NCBI GenBank assembly: GCA_030848925.1
Contig: JANFFA010000001.1
Location: 434,001 to 498,000 of the forward strand
DNA from: Rhodalgimonas zhirmunskyi
GTDB lineage: Bacteria > Pseudomonadota > Alphaproteobacteria > Rhodobacterales > Rhodobacteraceae
Length of the DNA stretch: 64,000 nucleotides
Reading direction: 5' to 3'
In this document: positions 1 through 9,053 of the stretch, piece by piece
Numbering within the stretch: the first letter of the stretch is position 1
Layout: every line of letters begins with the position of its first letter
The notes under the pieces: generated by a model
Told to the model about the DNA's origin: nothing
What the model saw: only the letters and a program-made list of their open reading frames with translations
The model's database searches: none
Made by a program: the position numbers and the translations under genes

Positions 1-56
1 CAAACCCTCTCGCATTTGCTCGCGAGCGGGCTATATCTTGAATGACGGGAGAGAAG

Positions 57-515
57 ATGAAACCACTGATTGCTCTAATAGCTGCATTTATAACGATAAA
101 CGCCGCCTCTGCACAGACCGGAGCGCAGGCAGTTCCAGCGCGTGGGCTGGCACTACTTGAGCCCGAAGCAGAAAGCGCGCAGGAAATCGTGGATTTAAAG
201 CAATTTCTCTGGAAAAAGCGCGTGCTGGTAGTCTTTGCCGATAGTCCGGGCGACCCGCGTTTCATCGAACAATTGGCACTTCTTGGTACCCGAACAGAGG
301 ACTTGGCAGAGCGTGACGTCGTGCTGTTGATTGACACCGACCCCGATGCGAAATCGGCGCTACGCGAGAAATTCCGCCCACATGGCTTCATTTTTCTACT
401 GCTGGGCAAGGATGGCAGTGTGTATCTACGCAAGCCGTCGCCTTGGGATGTGCGCGAAATTTCGCGCTCGATCGACAAGATGCCAATGCGACGGCAAGAA
501 CTGCGCAGCAAGTAA
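57..515 (+). CDS. DUF4174-family secreted protein
   Basis: Predicted secreted protein of 152 residues that resembles the DUF4174 family, whose function is unknown and whose fold is probably thioredoxin-like. I prefer the ATG at 57 over the in-frame ATG at 42 because a GGGAGAG box lies just before it and the protein then starts directly with a signal peptide. That peptide is about 19 residues, hydrophobic, and ends ASA-Q. The C-terminal half has the family-like stretches FLLLGKDG and MPMRRQE. There is no membrane segment after the signal peptide. It is tail to tail with the lipoprotein gene on the other strand. Family assignment is from recalled sequence likeness only. Confidence 0.75.
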   Translation: MKPLIALIAAFITINAASAQTGAQAVPARGLALLEPEAESAQEIVDLKQFLWKKRVLVVFADSPGDPRFIEQLALLGTRTEDLAERDVVLLIDTDPDAKSALREKFRPHGFIFLLLGKDGSVYLRKPSPWDVREISRSIDKMPMRRQELRSK

Positions 516-591
516 CTCTCTGGCTGATGCGTCAGGGGATCATGCGTAGATGTGTCCGCAATGCGGCGTTGCACTGAGTTGCCGTTCGATC

Positions 592-1101
592 TTAGTGACT
601 GGCGCCCGTGATAAAGAAAATACGCTTCTGCGTGCGATCGAGAACGATCAGTGAAACGCTTTCTGCGTCGAGTATCAAAACGGTCTTGGGATCGTGGACC
701 GCATTGTAAATCGCCTGTTGGAAATCGGGCTCCATACAAGGTTGCGCTGATTGTCCCACCCTGATGACGGCGACGGCCGTTGGAAAGTCGCTCGTTGCGA
801 TGATTTCGGTGGCCTGCGCGGGCGTCATTCCTGGCACGGAAAGCCCGACGATCCCAACCCTCTTGAGTTGAAAGAGCGCAATCGCAGGATCGTTCGCCAT
901 CACCAACGATGATTTCACCGCTGTATTGCGCACATGAAAAGCGGCCGCCGTACAACTGTCGGTTTGGGAAAACACCATCGCCTTGCCGGGACTGAGCCAG
1001 CGGCCGAGCCTGTCGCGAACATCCTGCTCGGACAGCCCCGAAGAACAAGCCGAACACAAGAGCGGCATCGTCATCATGATACCGGCCCGAATCCAACCCA
1101 T
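592..1101 (-). CDS. Small lipoprotein, function unknown
   Basis: A 169-residue protein with an N-terminal hydrophobic stretch and a lipobox (LLCSAC, lipidated Cys near residue 19), so probably anchored in the outer or inner membrane facing the periplasm. A GGGGTAAGG ribosome-binding-like sequence precedes the ATG. The mature part is soluble, with two further cysteines around residues 49 and 122 that could form a disulfide. I recognise no catalytic motif. It lies downstream of pccA on the same strand, separated by about 160 bp, so co-transcription is possible but not shown. Confidence 0.7.
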   Translation of the reverse strand: MGWIRAGIMMTMPLLCSACSSGLSEQDVRDRLGRWLSPGKAMVFSQTDSCTAAAFHVRNTAVKSSLVMANDPAIALFQLKRVGIVGLSVPGMTPAQATEIIATSDFPTAVAVIRVGQSAQPCMEPDFQQAIYNAVHDPKTVLILDAESVSLIVLDRTQKRIFFITGASH

Positions 1102-1258
1102 TTTTGGCCTTACCCCTCGTTTCTACACTCAGATTCAGAGGATAAAGCGAAAGAGCTAAGCGGCGATTAACGCTCTCCCTTTCCCACGGCACAGAGCCCA
1201 CCGCCCGATAAGGAGCGGCAGGCCTCTGCATCATATTGGGAACGGCGGCGGCCATAAC

Positions 1259-3259
1259 TTACTCGAATTCGATGATCACATCGTCGACTGCAAGGCTGTC
1301 ACCCGGCGCGGCATTCACCTTGGAAACAATCGCCTGCTTCTCAGCGCGCAGAATGTTCTCCATCTTCATGGCTTCAACCGTACAAAGCGCCTGTCCGTCC
1401 TGTACTTCATCGCCCACTTCAACATTGATCTTCACAATCAAGCCGGGCATCGGGCAGAGCAGCATCTTAGAAGTATCAGGGGCCTGCTTCTCGGGCATCA
1501 GCGCAGCCAACTCGGCCTCACGCGGGGACCGCACGTGAACGTTGAAATCGGAACCTCGCGAACGAATTCGGAAACCAGCAGTAATCTTTTCTACTTTCAA
1601 AAGAAGGGCTTCACCGTCGATCTTCATCTTCGCAAGACTATGTCCTGGAACCCAATCTCCGGTCACGCGATGGGTGTTGCCATCTGCGAAGGTCACTGTT
1701 GATCCCTCATGATCGGCCTTGATGCTGACCTCAAAGCTTTCGCCCTGCATCTGGACAACCCAATCTGACCCGACTCGGCGCTCGTGATTGTCCATTCGAC
1801 CTGAAACACGCGTGCGGCGGATTTCGCGGACGCGATACATCGCGGCTGAGGCCGCAGCAATCCGGCGCAGCGCCGCTTCATCAAGCGTCACCCCTTCGAA
1901 CCCATCGGGATATTCCTCGGCTATGAAAGCAGTGGTCATGTCGCCAGACACGAATTTCGGGTGATCCATCACTGCTGCAAGGAACGGAAGGTTATGGCCA
2001 ATTCCCTCTAGTTCGAAGGCATCGAGAGCATTTCGTTGATGCTCGATTGCCTGTTCGCGCGTTGGTGCCCAAGTGCAGAGCTTGGCAATCATCGGGTCAT
2101 AGTACATCGAGATCTCACCGCCTTCGAAAACACCGGTGTCGTTGCGTACGATATGGTCTTCAAGAACCACCTCTTCGGGCGGACGATATCGCGTGAGACG
2201 CCCGATCGAGGGCAGGAAATTGCGATAAGGATCTTCGGCATAGAGCCGGTTCTCAATCGCCCAGCCGTTAATCTTCACATCGTCTTGAGTGATCGACAAG
2301 GGCTCGCCATTGGCGACGCGGATCATCTGTTCAACCAGATCAACACCGGTGATCAATTCGGTCACAGGGTGTTCGACCTGCAAACGCGTGTTCATCTCGA
2401 GGAAATAGAAATTCCGATCGCCATCAACGATGAATTCTACGGTTCCCGCGCTGGTGTATCCCACGGCCTTGGCCAGTGCCACGGACTGTTCCCCCATCGC
2501 CTTGCGGGTTGCCTCATCAAGAAATGGGCTCGGAGCTTCTTCTACAACCTTCTGGTTGCGGCGCTGGATGGAGCATTCGCGTTCGTTTAGGTAAATTCCG
2601 TTGCCGTGGGCGTCGCAGAGCACCTGAATTTCGATGTGACGAGGCTGAGTCACAAATTTTTCTATAAAAATTCGATCGTCGCCAAAGCTGCTGGCCGCTT
2701 CGTTCTTGGAGGACTGGAATCCCTCGCGGGCTTCGTCATCGTTCCACGCAATCCGCATGCCCTTGCCGCCGCCCCCGGCGGAGGCCTTGATCATCACCGG
2801 GTAGCCGACTTGGTTCGAGATCTTGACGGCCTCTTCCGCGTCCTCGATCAGGCCCATGTAGCCCGGCACGGTGCTGACGTTAGCTTCTTGGGCAAGCTTC
2901 TTGGAGGTGATCTTGTCGCCCATCGCCTCGATCGCACCCTTGGGCGGGCCGATGAAAGCGACGCCGGCGGCCTCGAGCGCCTCGGCGAACTTAGCATTCT
3001 CGGACAGGAAGCCATAACCGGGGTGCACGGCCTCGGCCCCGGTTTCCTTGATCGCACGCATCACGTTTTCGATCACGATATAGGACTGGTTGGCAGGCGA
3101 CGGGCCGATATGCACGGCCTCGTCCGCCATTTTCACATGCAGAGCGTGGCGGTCAGCGTCCGAATAGATGGCGACCGTTTTGATCCCCATCTTGCGGGCG
3201 GTCTTGATCACGCGGCAGGCGATCTCGCCCCGGTTGGCAATCAGGATCTTGTTGAACAT
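1259..3259 (-). CDS. pccA: Propionyl-CoA carboxylase alpha subunit (biotin carboxylase + biotin carrier)
   Basis: Biotin-containing subunit of propionyl-CoA carboxylase: it carboxylates its own biotin with ATP and bicarbonate, and PccB transfers the CO2 to propionyl-CoA to give methylmalonyl-CoA. It has 666 residues, close to bacterial PccA. Residues about 1-450 form the biotin carboxylase: the start MFNKILIANRGEIACRV, the glycine-rich ATP-grasp loop KASAGGGGKGMR and the catalytic region EMNTRLQVEHPVTE are all intact. A middle linker/BT domain follows. The C-terminal biotinyl domain has EAMKMEN with the biotin lysine near residue 632. It lies on the same strand as pccB, about 2.4 kb downstream of it, with five small genes between. 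A methylmalonyl-CoA mutase gene, often found nearby, is not in this window. Confidence 0.96.
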   Translation of the reverse strand: MFNKILIANRGEIACRVIKTARKMGIKTVAIYSDADRHALHVKMADEAVHIGPSPANQSYIVIENVMRAIKETGAEAVHPGYGFLSENAKFAEALEAAGVAFIGPPKGAIEAMGDKITSKKLAQEANVSTVPGYMGLIEDAEEAVKISNQVGYPVMIKASAGGGGKGMRIAWNDDEAREGFQSSKNEAASSFGDDRIFIEKFVTQPRHIEIQVLCDAHGNGIYLNERECSIQRRNQKVVEEAPSPFLDEATRKAMGEQSVALAKAVGYTSAGTVEFIVDGDRNFYFLEMNTRLQVEHPVTELITGVDLVEQMIRVANGEPLSITQDDVKINGWAIENRLYAEDPYRNFLPSIGRLTRYRPPEEVVLEDHIVRNDTGVFEGGEISMYYDPMIAKLCTWAPTREQAIEHQRNALDAFELEGIGHNLPFLAAVMDHPKFVSGDMTTAFIAEEYPDGFEGVTLDEAALRRIAAASAAMYRVREIRRTRVSGRMDNHERRVGSDWVVQMQGESFEVSIKADHEGSTVTFADGNTHRVTGDWVPGHSLAKMKIDGEALLLKVEKITAGFRIRSRGSDFNVHVRSPREAELAALMPEKQAPDTSKMLLCPMPGLIVKINVEVGDEVQDGQALCTVEAMKMENILRAEKQAIVSKVNAAPGDSLAVDDVIIEFE

Positions 3260-3310
3260 GGCTCGTCCCTTCCGAATTGGGGCGCGGGAGTTCCTCTCCC
3301 TTGGCCCGAG

Positions 3311-3352
3311 GCAAACAAAAGGCCACCCAAGGGCGTGCTGCCCCGGGTGGCC
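3311..3352 (-). terminator. Intrinsic terminator after small lipoprotein gene
   Basis: On the minus strand the arms GGCCACCC and GGGTGGCC form a GC-rich hairpin followed by TTTTGTTT. It lies about 45 bp past the stop of the lipoprotein gene at 3398-3613 and before pccA, so pccA probably has its own promoter or is read through. Confidence 0.75.
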
Positions 3353-3397
3353 TTCGATGTGGTGGATGCGCCCGAAGGCGCGCTCAGCGCGCGGCGA

Positions 3398-3613
3398 TCA
3401 GCAGCGGCTGGGATACTTCTGGCAATAGGCGAAGTTGGCCGCCGCACCGACGACGGCGCCGGTTGCCACGTTGCCGTCAAGCACGAGTGCGCCCGCCGCC
3501 CCCGCGCCGCCGCCCATGAGGGCCTGTTCGACCGCGGTGTCGCCACATGCGGCAAGTGCAAGCAGGGATGCAATGCCGAATACGCGCATGAGTTGTGTGA
3601 TTGGTTTGTGCAT
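3398..3613 (-). CDS. 71-residue small lipoprotein
   Basis: Short lipoprotein. The ATG at 3613 gives a compact signal peptide (MHKPITQLMRVFGIASLLAL) followed by the lipobox LAAC; longer in-frame starts would put charged sequence before it. The mature part is a glycine/alanine-rich segment like the glycine-zipper region of small envelope lipoproteins (GGGAGAAGALVLDGNVATGAVVGAAA), ending in a short tail with two cysteines. Role unknown. A strong terminator follows. Family placement is inference from composition. Confidence 0.7.
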   Translation of the reverse strand: MHKPITQLMRVFGIASLLALAACGDTAVEQALMGGGAGAAGALVLDGNVATGAVVGAAANFAYCQKYPSRC

Positions 3614-3995
3614 TTTGCTGTGCCTCTTTTTTCCGTTCGGATCATTTTTATGTCCAACGGAATGACGCGGAATGCCGCGCTTGCAAAGCAAAATGATGTC
3701 ACGCCCGCGTGATCGGCAAAGCCTCGCGCAAATGGCCAACGCGTTGATTTACAGTCGCTTACGGGGGCAAAAAAATGGGGCGGACGGCCTTGGGGACTGC
3801 CGGTCCGCCCCAGAGGGGAAGGGTAACGGTTCAGACAATGCGTCTCGGCCCCAGCGAGGGCCGCCACTACATCCATTACTCTGGAGCGCGCAAATACCCA
3901 AGCCAAGCCGCTAAAATCCGAACGGCATTTTTGAGCCGATTGCCGCCGGTTCACCCGTGAGTTGCGCAAAACCTTGCCGATCGACCCACTCTGTT
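3614..3995. other. Intergenic region, 382 bp
   Basis: Holds the probable promoter of the 71-residue lipoprotein gene and the terminator of the gene at 3996-4361. I see no credible coding sequence here; reading frames that cross it are out of register with both flanking genes. Confidence 0.5.
3769..3812 (-). terminator. Intrinsic terminator after the 121-residue gene
   Basis: Minus-strand hairpin with arms GGGGCGGAC and GTCCGCCCC followed directly by a run of seven T. It lies about 185 bp past the stop of the gene at 3996-4361. Confidence 0.75.
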
Positions 3996-4361
3996 TCATT
4001 CCATGTCCCACCATTTATCGGTGAAAGCCTCTGGAAAAGACGCGCGAGCGGTCTCTTCGTCAATCCTCAGAAGTGCGTCGTAGCTTTCGGGATCGAATGG
4101 GTCTTCTACGGCGACGACCTCTCGCCCGAAGAGCCAAGACAGGCGTCCGGCATCAAGGTTGCCGCGTTCAAACGGTTGATCTTCGAAATAGGACCAGAGC
4201 GCCGCGAGAAAGGCTTCATCAGCGCGCTTATCGGGCGCGCGGCGATCGCGGTAACGCTCACGCGGTTTGAGAGGCGTGGCCCCCTTCGGGTTCGCGCGGC
4301 GAATCGTGAATTGGAAATCTGTACCGGGAAGGCGGCCGGGAAAACCGCGATGCTTCAGCAT
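3996..4361 (-). CDS. Conserved-looking 121-residue protein, function unknown
   Basis: Soluble protein without signal peptide or membrane segment. The N-terminal third is basic (KPRERYRDRRAPDKR); the rest is acidic and rich in aromatics, ending DKWWDME. I recognise no catalytic motif. I call it real rather than a shadow because its composition is protein-like, it fits the minus-strand gene row, and a terminator follows. A longer frame on the opposite strand (3957-4577) covers both this gene and the next lipoprotein gene and looks spurious. Confidence 0.6.
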   Translation of the reverse strand: MLKHRGFPGRLPGTDFQFTIRRANPKGATPLKPRERYRDRRAPDKRADEAFLAALWSYFEDQPFERGNLDAGRLSWLFGREVVAVEDPFDPESYDALLRIDEETARASFPEAFTDKWWDME

Positions 4362-4398
4362 GATACGCCCTCCGGTGCTGGGCGATCATGGTTTAGGT

Positions 4399-4423
4399 GG
4401 ACGGGCCGTGAAACGGCCCGTCC
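4399..4423 (-). terminator. Perfect 11-bp hairpin after the 46-residue lipoprotein gene
   Basis: GGACGGGCCGT and ACGGCCCGTCC separated by 3 bp, about 10 bp past the stop of the lipoprotein gene at 4434-4574. There is no T-run after it on the minus strand, so it may be a weak terminator or an mRNA 3' end stabiliser. Confidence 0.5.
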
Positions 4424-4433
4424 AGCACAAGAA

Positions 4434-4574
4434 TTACTTGTACTTGCCGGTGTAAACCGGCTCGGTCGAGATCGGCTCGGGATCGACCACAACGAATTCT
4501 TCTTCTTGCTGTGCACAAGCCGTGATGAAGGTAACAAGGCTGAGCGCGAGAAGGCTCTTATAGGCTTTCGACAT
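4434..4574 (-). CDS. 46-residue lipoprotein
   Basis: Very short gene found by reading the minus strand: ATG at 4574, GGAGTG ribosome-binding sequence about 7 bases upstream, stop TAA at 4434. The product starts MSKAYKSLLALSLVTFITAC, a clear lipoprotein signal with the lipidated Cys at residue 20, followed by an acidic stretch (QQEEEFVVVDPEP) and a short tail ending TGKYK. A hairpin follows immediately. It resembles the tiny envelope lipoproteins common in Rhodobacteraceae; function unknown. Confidence 0.7.
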   Translation of the reverse strand: MSKAYKSLLALSLVTFITACAQQEEEFVVVDPEPISTEPVYTGKYK

Positions 4575-4791
4575 TGATTGTCACTCCTGTCTCTGGTTCC
4601 GGGCAAATCAGGGCTCTGAAACCCATTCTGCCACTCATACGAGGTTTGGGCGTCCCGGAGGGGCCCCCGCGCGACAATACCCGAATCCATCGGATTTGGA
4701 CACTTATCCACAATATTCCAATCTGGATGTGACGGGAAAGCCTCACCGGATACTGCACCTGAGCTTTTACACGCAAAATCTTGGGGTAGCA

Positions 4792-5211
4792 TCAAAAATC
4801 CTCCAAGATACAGGCCCCACCGGACAAGCTTGGCTTGATGCGAAAGGCTTCAAATACCTGTACCGTATCCGGTGCGGGGCGACCGAACTCGGTCGCGCTA
4901 TCAGACAGTGAGATCACGATGACATCAGCATGCTTTGCCTGAGATGTCAGCGCCTTCAGAGCGTAGTGATCACATAGCGTTCGCATGTCGGCCAAGCGGG
5001 CCTCGTAGTCAGAGGCCAGATCCTTGTTCAACTCAGGGGCGACAAAGCGGAAGCGCGCATAATCGTTCGCTCCGTCGGGTTTGACCTCGTAGAGCATTTC
5101 CTGAAGCTCGAGCCCCAGACCAGAGGGCACGTCCGGCAACGCGGGCATATCGGCCGCGCACAGCCGCCCAGCCACAGCTACAAAGACAAGAGCGAGACGG
5201 ATCATGCGCAT
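4792..5211 (-). CDS. Periplasmic protein, possibly DUF6497 family
   Basis: A 139-residue protein with a cleavable signal peptide (RLALVFVAVAGRLCA-AD). The mature domain contains QEMLYEVKPDGANDYARFRFVAPEL and ends with a cysteine near the C terminus; a second cysteine in the middle (MRTLCDHYALK) could pair with it. The sequence recalls the Rhodobacteraceae family DUF6497, from memory and not checked. It lies about 30 bp from the Rho_N-like gene upstream on the same strand, so the two are probably co-transcribed. Function unknown. Confidence 0.7.
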   Translation of the reverse strand: MRMIRLALVFVAVAGRLCAADMPALPDVPSGLGLELQEMLYEVKPDGANDYARFRFVAPELNKDLASDYEARLADMRTLCDHYALKALTSQAKHADVIVISLSDSATEFGRPAPDTVQVFEAFRIKPSLSGGACILEDF

Positions 5212-5242
5212 GCCCCCTGCCCCATGAGCGCCCCGCAGGAGG

Positions 5243-5506
5243 TCACCCCTTGCGCAGCGCTTCGATCAACTCGCACTTGTTCATGTCGGAGCGTCCGGCG
5301 ATATCCAAGTCCTGAGCGCGGTCGTAGAGCTCGCCCTTGGTCCAGTCCTCGTAGGGCGCAGAATTGCCCCCCTTCTTCGAGGGATGCTGTTGGTCGTTCG
5401 CCTGAGCGTTTGCGATACGCGCGGCTTTCTCTTTCGATGCGCCATCGTTGCGCAGGCTTTCGTAAACCTTGTCGTTCTTGACACTTGGCCCATGATCCTT
5501 GGTCAT
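5243..5506 (-). CDS. Rho N-terminal/SAP-like domain protein
   Basis: An 87-residue, highly charged soluble protein. The first half (MTKDHGPSVKNDKVYESLRNDG, then SKEKAARIANAQA) resembles small stress-associated bacterial proteins. The last 40 residues (WTKGELYDRAQDLDIAGRSDMNKCELIEALR) match the helix-extended-loop-helix of Rho N-terminal/SAP-like domains, which bind nucleic acid. A GGAGG sequence precedes the ATG. It sits between pccB and the periplasmic protein gene. Nucleic-acid binding is inferred from the domain only. Confidence 0.75.
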   Translation of the reverse strand: MTKDHGPSVKNDKVYESLRNDGASKEKAARIANAQANDQQHPSKKGGNSAPYEDWTKGELYDRAQDLDIAGRSDMNKCELIEALRKG

Positions 5507-5632
5507 TGCAGCCTCCTTTCAGAGCCAACGACGCAGCCCCACCCCGGGTTCCCCCGGAGCGCGGTTCACGCGAGTGAATGAAAGCGAACACGATCATGGT
5601 TCAAGCCTTGGTTTGCACGAGGTATCCGCCAA

Positions 5633-7165
<1,533 letters not shown>

Positions 7166-7243
7166 GGGGTCCCCCCTGATGGTATTCGGCGCTGAATTTG
7201 GCGCACCATATCGAGGCAAGCGGCTTGGTGGAAGTAGAATTCG

Positions 7244-7297
7244 GCAAATTTGCATAGTCTGAGAAACACGAACTGCGCAAACTGCAATATTGCAAAT
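7244..7297. promoter_or_regulatory. Candidate PccR operator half-sites before pccB
   Basis: Contains the palindrome GCAAATTTGC (7244-7253) and, about 21 bp on, GCGCAAA (7275-7281) followed by CTGCAATATTGCAAA (7282-7296). These match TTTGCAAA-type half-sites described for the short-chain fatty acyl-CoA regulator PccR of Rhodobacter sphaeroides, recalled from memory. The block lies 80-130 bp before pccB and 210 bp before the divergent MFS gene, so it could serve both. Confidence 0.6.
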
Positions 7298-7507
7298 TTA
7301 GGGCGGATTTTTGGGGCGAGTTTTCCGCCCCTTAAAGGTCCGCTTTCACGGAGGAGACGCGGATCGTGACGCGATGTCCTTCCGCCTGTTTCCTCTTGCG
7401 GTCTGGCCTTTTGCGATTAGCCATGATCCACTTGCCGCTTGTATTGAAAACGCCCAAGATCATCGCGATTTCGACGTGCTTAACCAATTGAATAGCTGGT
7501 ACAATTC

Positions 7508-8743
7508 ATGACCGAAAAACACCAGGATCCCGCCCGCGAGAGCCGTTTCCTTTCTCCGGACAGTCCACCCCACATCGGGACGCTGATCGCGTTGACGGGT
7601 GTTGCGGCGCTAGGCATGAACCTGTTCCTGCCGAGCCTGCCGGGCATGGCAGAGCATTTCGGCGTGTCGGCGGGGGTGATGGGGCTTTCCGTCGGTCTTT
7701 ACCTGCTGGTCAATGCGATCTTGCAGTTCTTCATCGGGCCGGTGTCGGACAAGTATGGGCGGCGGCGGGTGATCCTTGCGGGGATGGTGGCCTATCTGAT
7801 CGCGACGCTGGTCTGTATCTTTGCCCCCAATATCACCGTGTTCCTGATTTTCCGTATGGTGCAGGCGTCGATCGCTGTGGCGATGGTGCTGAGCCGTGCG
7901 GTGGTGCGTGATACCACCCCGGCAGATCAGGCCGGGTCGAAAATCGCCTATGTGACCATGGGGATGGCGATCATTCCGATGATCGGGCCGGCCATTGGCG
8001 GGTTTCTGGAACAACACTATGGGTGGCATGCGAATTTCTGGCTTTTGTTCGCCGCCGGGTTGGCGGTGTTTGCGCTGGCGTGGTTCGATCTGGGCGAGAC
8101 GGCGCGGCCGTCTGACTTTACCTTGGCAGAGCAATATGGCGAAGTGCCTGAACTGCTGAAAAGCCCGCGTTTCTGGGGGTATACGGCCGCGACGACGTTC
8201 TCGTCAGGGGCGTTTTTCGCCTTTCTCGGGGGCGCGCCTTTCGTCGCCTCGACGGTCTATGGGTTGGAGCCTCAGGAACTGGGCCTCTACTTTGCGGCGC
8301 CGTCGGTGGGCTACTTCTTTGGCAACTATGCGTCGGGGCGGTTCTCGGCCCGGCTTGGCATCAACAAGATGCTGTTGATCGGGATGATCATCCTTGTTTC
8401 GGCCCTTGGCATGATGCTGCTCCTGTCGGTGACGGGCCTGCAAACATTGGAGTTTTTCTTCATGCTGATGATCCCGGTTGGGCTTGGCAACGGCATGTCG
8501 ATCCCCAATGGCGTATCGGGGTCGCTGTCGGTCAGACCACATCTGGCGGGGACCGCTTCGGGCGTGAACGGGGCGATGATGCTGGGCGGTGGCGCCGGTC
8601 TTTCGGCGCTGGCGGGCTGGTTGTTGCAGGGCGGCACGACCGAGACGCCGCTGGTGGCGTTGATGTTCGTCACGGTCAGCGCCGGGCTGGTGTCGGTCCT
8701 GCTGGTGATCCGGCGCGAGCGGCGCTTGATGGGCGCGTTGTGA
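7508..8743 (+). CDS. MFS drug-resistance-type transporter, Bcr/CflA family
   Basis: Inner-membrane proton-coupled exporter of 411 residues with about 12 membrane helices. The loop between helices 2 and 3 has the MFS signature GPVSDKYGRRRVIL, and LFLPSLPGMAEHFGVS in helix 1 is typical of the Bcr/CflA group. It is divergent from pccB across a 340-bp region with the PccR half-sites and is followed by pccR, so the gene may be part of the propionyl-CoA regulon, for instance exporting an excess short-chain acid. That link is inference from position; the substrate cannot be read from sequence. Confidence 0.85.
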   Translation: MTEKHQDPARESRFLSPDSPPHIGTLIALTGVAALGMNLFLPSLPGMAEHFGVSAGVMGLSVGLYLLVNAILQFFIGPVSDKYGRRRVILAGMVAYLIATLVCIFAPNITVFLIFRMVQASIAVAMVLSRAVVRDTTPADQAGSKIAYVTMGMAIIPMIGPAIGGFLEQHYGWHANFWLLFAAGLAVFALAWFDLGETARPSDFTLAEQYGEVPELLKSPRFWGYTAATTFSSGAFFAFLGGAPFVASTVYGLEPQELGLYFAAPSVGYFFGNYASGRFSARLGINKMLLIGMIILVSALGMMLLLSVTGLQTLEFFFMLMIPVGLGNGMSIPNGVSGSLSVRPHLAGTASGVNGAMMLGGGAGLSALAGWLLQGGTTETPLVALMFVTVSAGLVSVLLVIRRERRLMGAL

Positions 8744-8896
8744 GGCCGCAGCGTAGCGCGGCTTAACTTTTCGAATCGTCGGAAAAACCGGGTCTGCGAT
8801 CCGCCTGCAATCCGTCTGCCCTGCGTATGGCACTTGCGCGCCGCAGGTCTGAATGGAGATCGTGACACCCCCGCACGCGCGATTGACGAAACCTTG

Positions 8897-8932
8897 GTGA
8901 GACTCTGAGTGAGACCCTGAATGAGACCCTGC
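8897..8932. repeat. Three tandem 12-bp repeats upstream of pccR
   Basis: GTGAGACTCTGA, GTGAGACCCTGA and ATGAGACCCTGC lie head to tail in the 310-bp gap between the MFS gene and pccR, ending 27 bp before the first TTTGCAAA half-site. The gap shows no other coding signal. Confidence 0.75.
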
Positions 8933-8959
8933 GAGGCGCGCTTGCGGCGCTGTCGTGAC

Positions 8960-8997
8960 TTTGCAAACTCGTCGCTTTGCAATATTCTGATTGTAAA
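8960..8997. promoter_or_regulatory. Candidate PccR autoregulatory operator
   Basis: Three half-sites in 38 bp: TTTGCAAA (8960-8967), TTTGCAAT (8976-8983) and ATTGTAAA (8990-8997). The second and third form an inverted pair with a 6-bp spacer. The block ends 56 bp before the pccR start, as expected for autoregulation of a ScfR-family gene. The same half-site type occurs before pccB. Confidence 0.65.
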
Positions 8998-9053
8998 GCG
9001 ACGGTGCCGCATGCCCGAGGGCGTGGCCCCTGCTCTTTCCTTAGGAGTCATCG

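Noticed and set aside
3957-4577. 206-codon plus-strand frame
   Set aside because: Overlaps two better-supported minus-strand genes (121-residue protein and 46-residue lipoprotein) and lacks a ribosome-binding site and protein-like features.
7301-7330. GGGCGGA...TCCGCCC inverted repeat before the MFS gene
   Set aside because: Only 7-bp arms in GC-rich sequence with no T-run; chance occurrence is plausible, so not listed as a terminator or operator.
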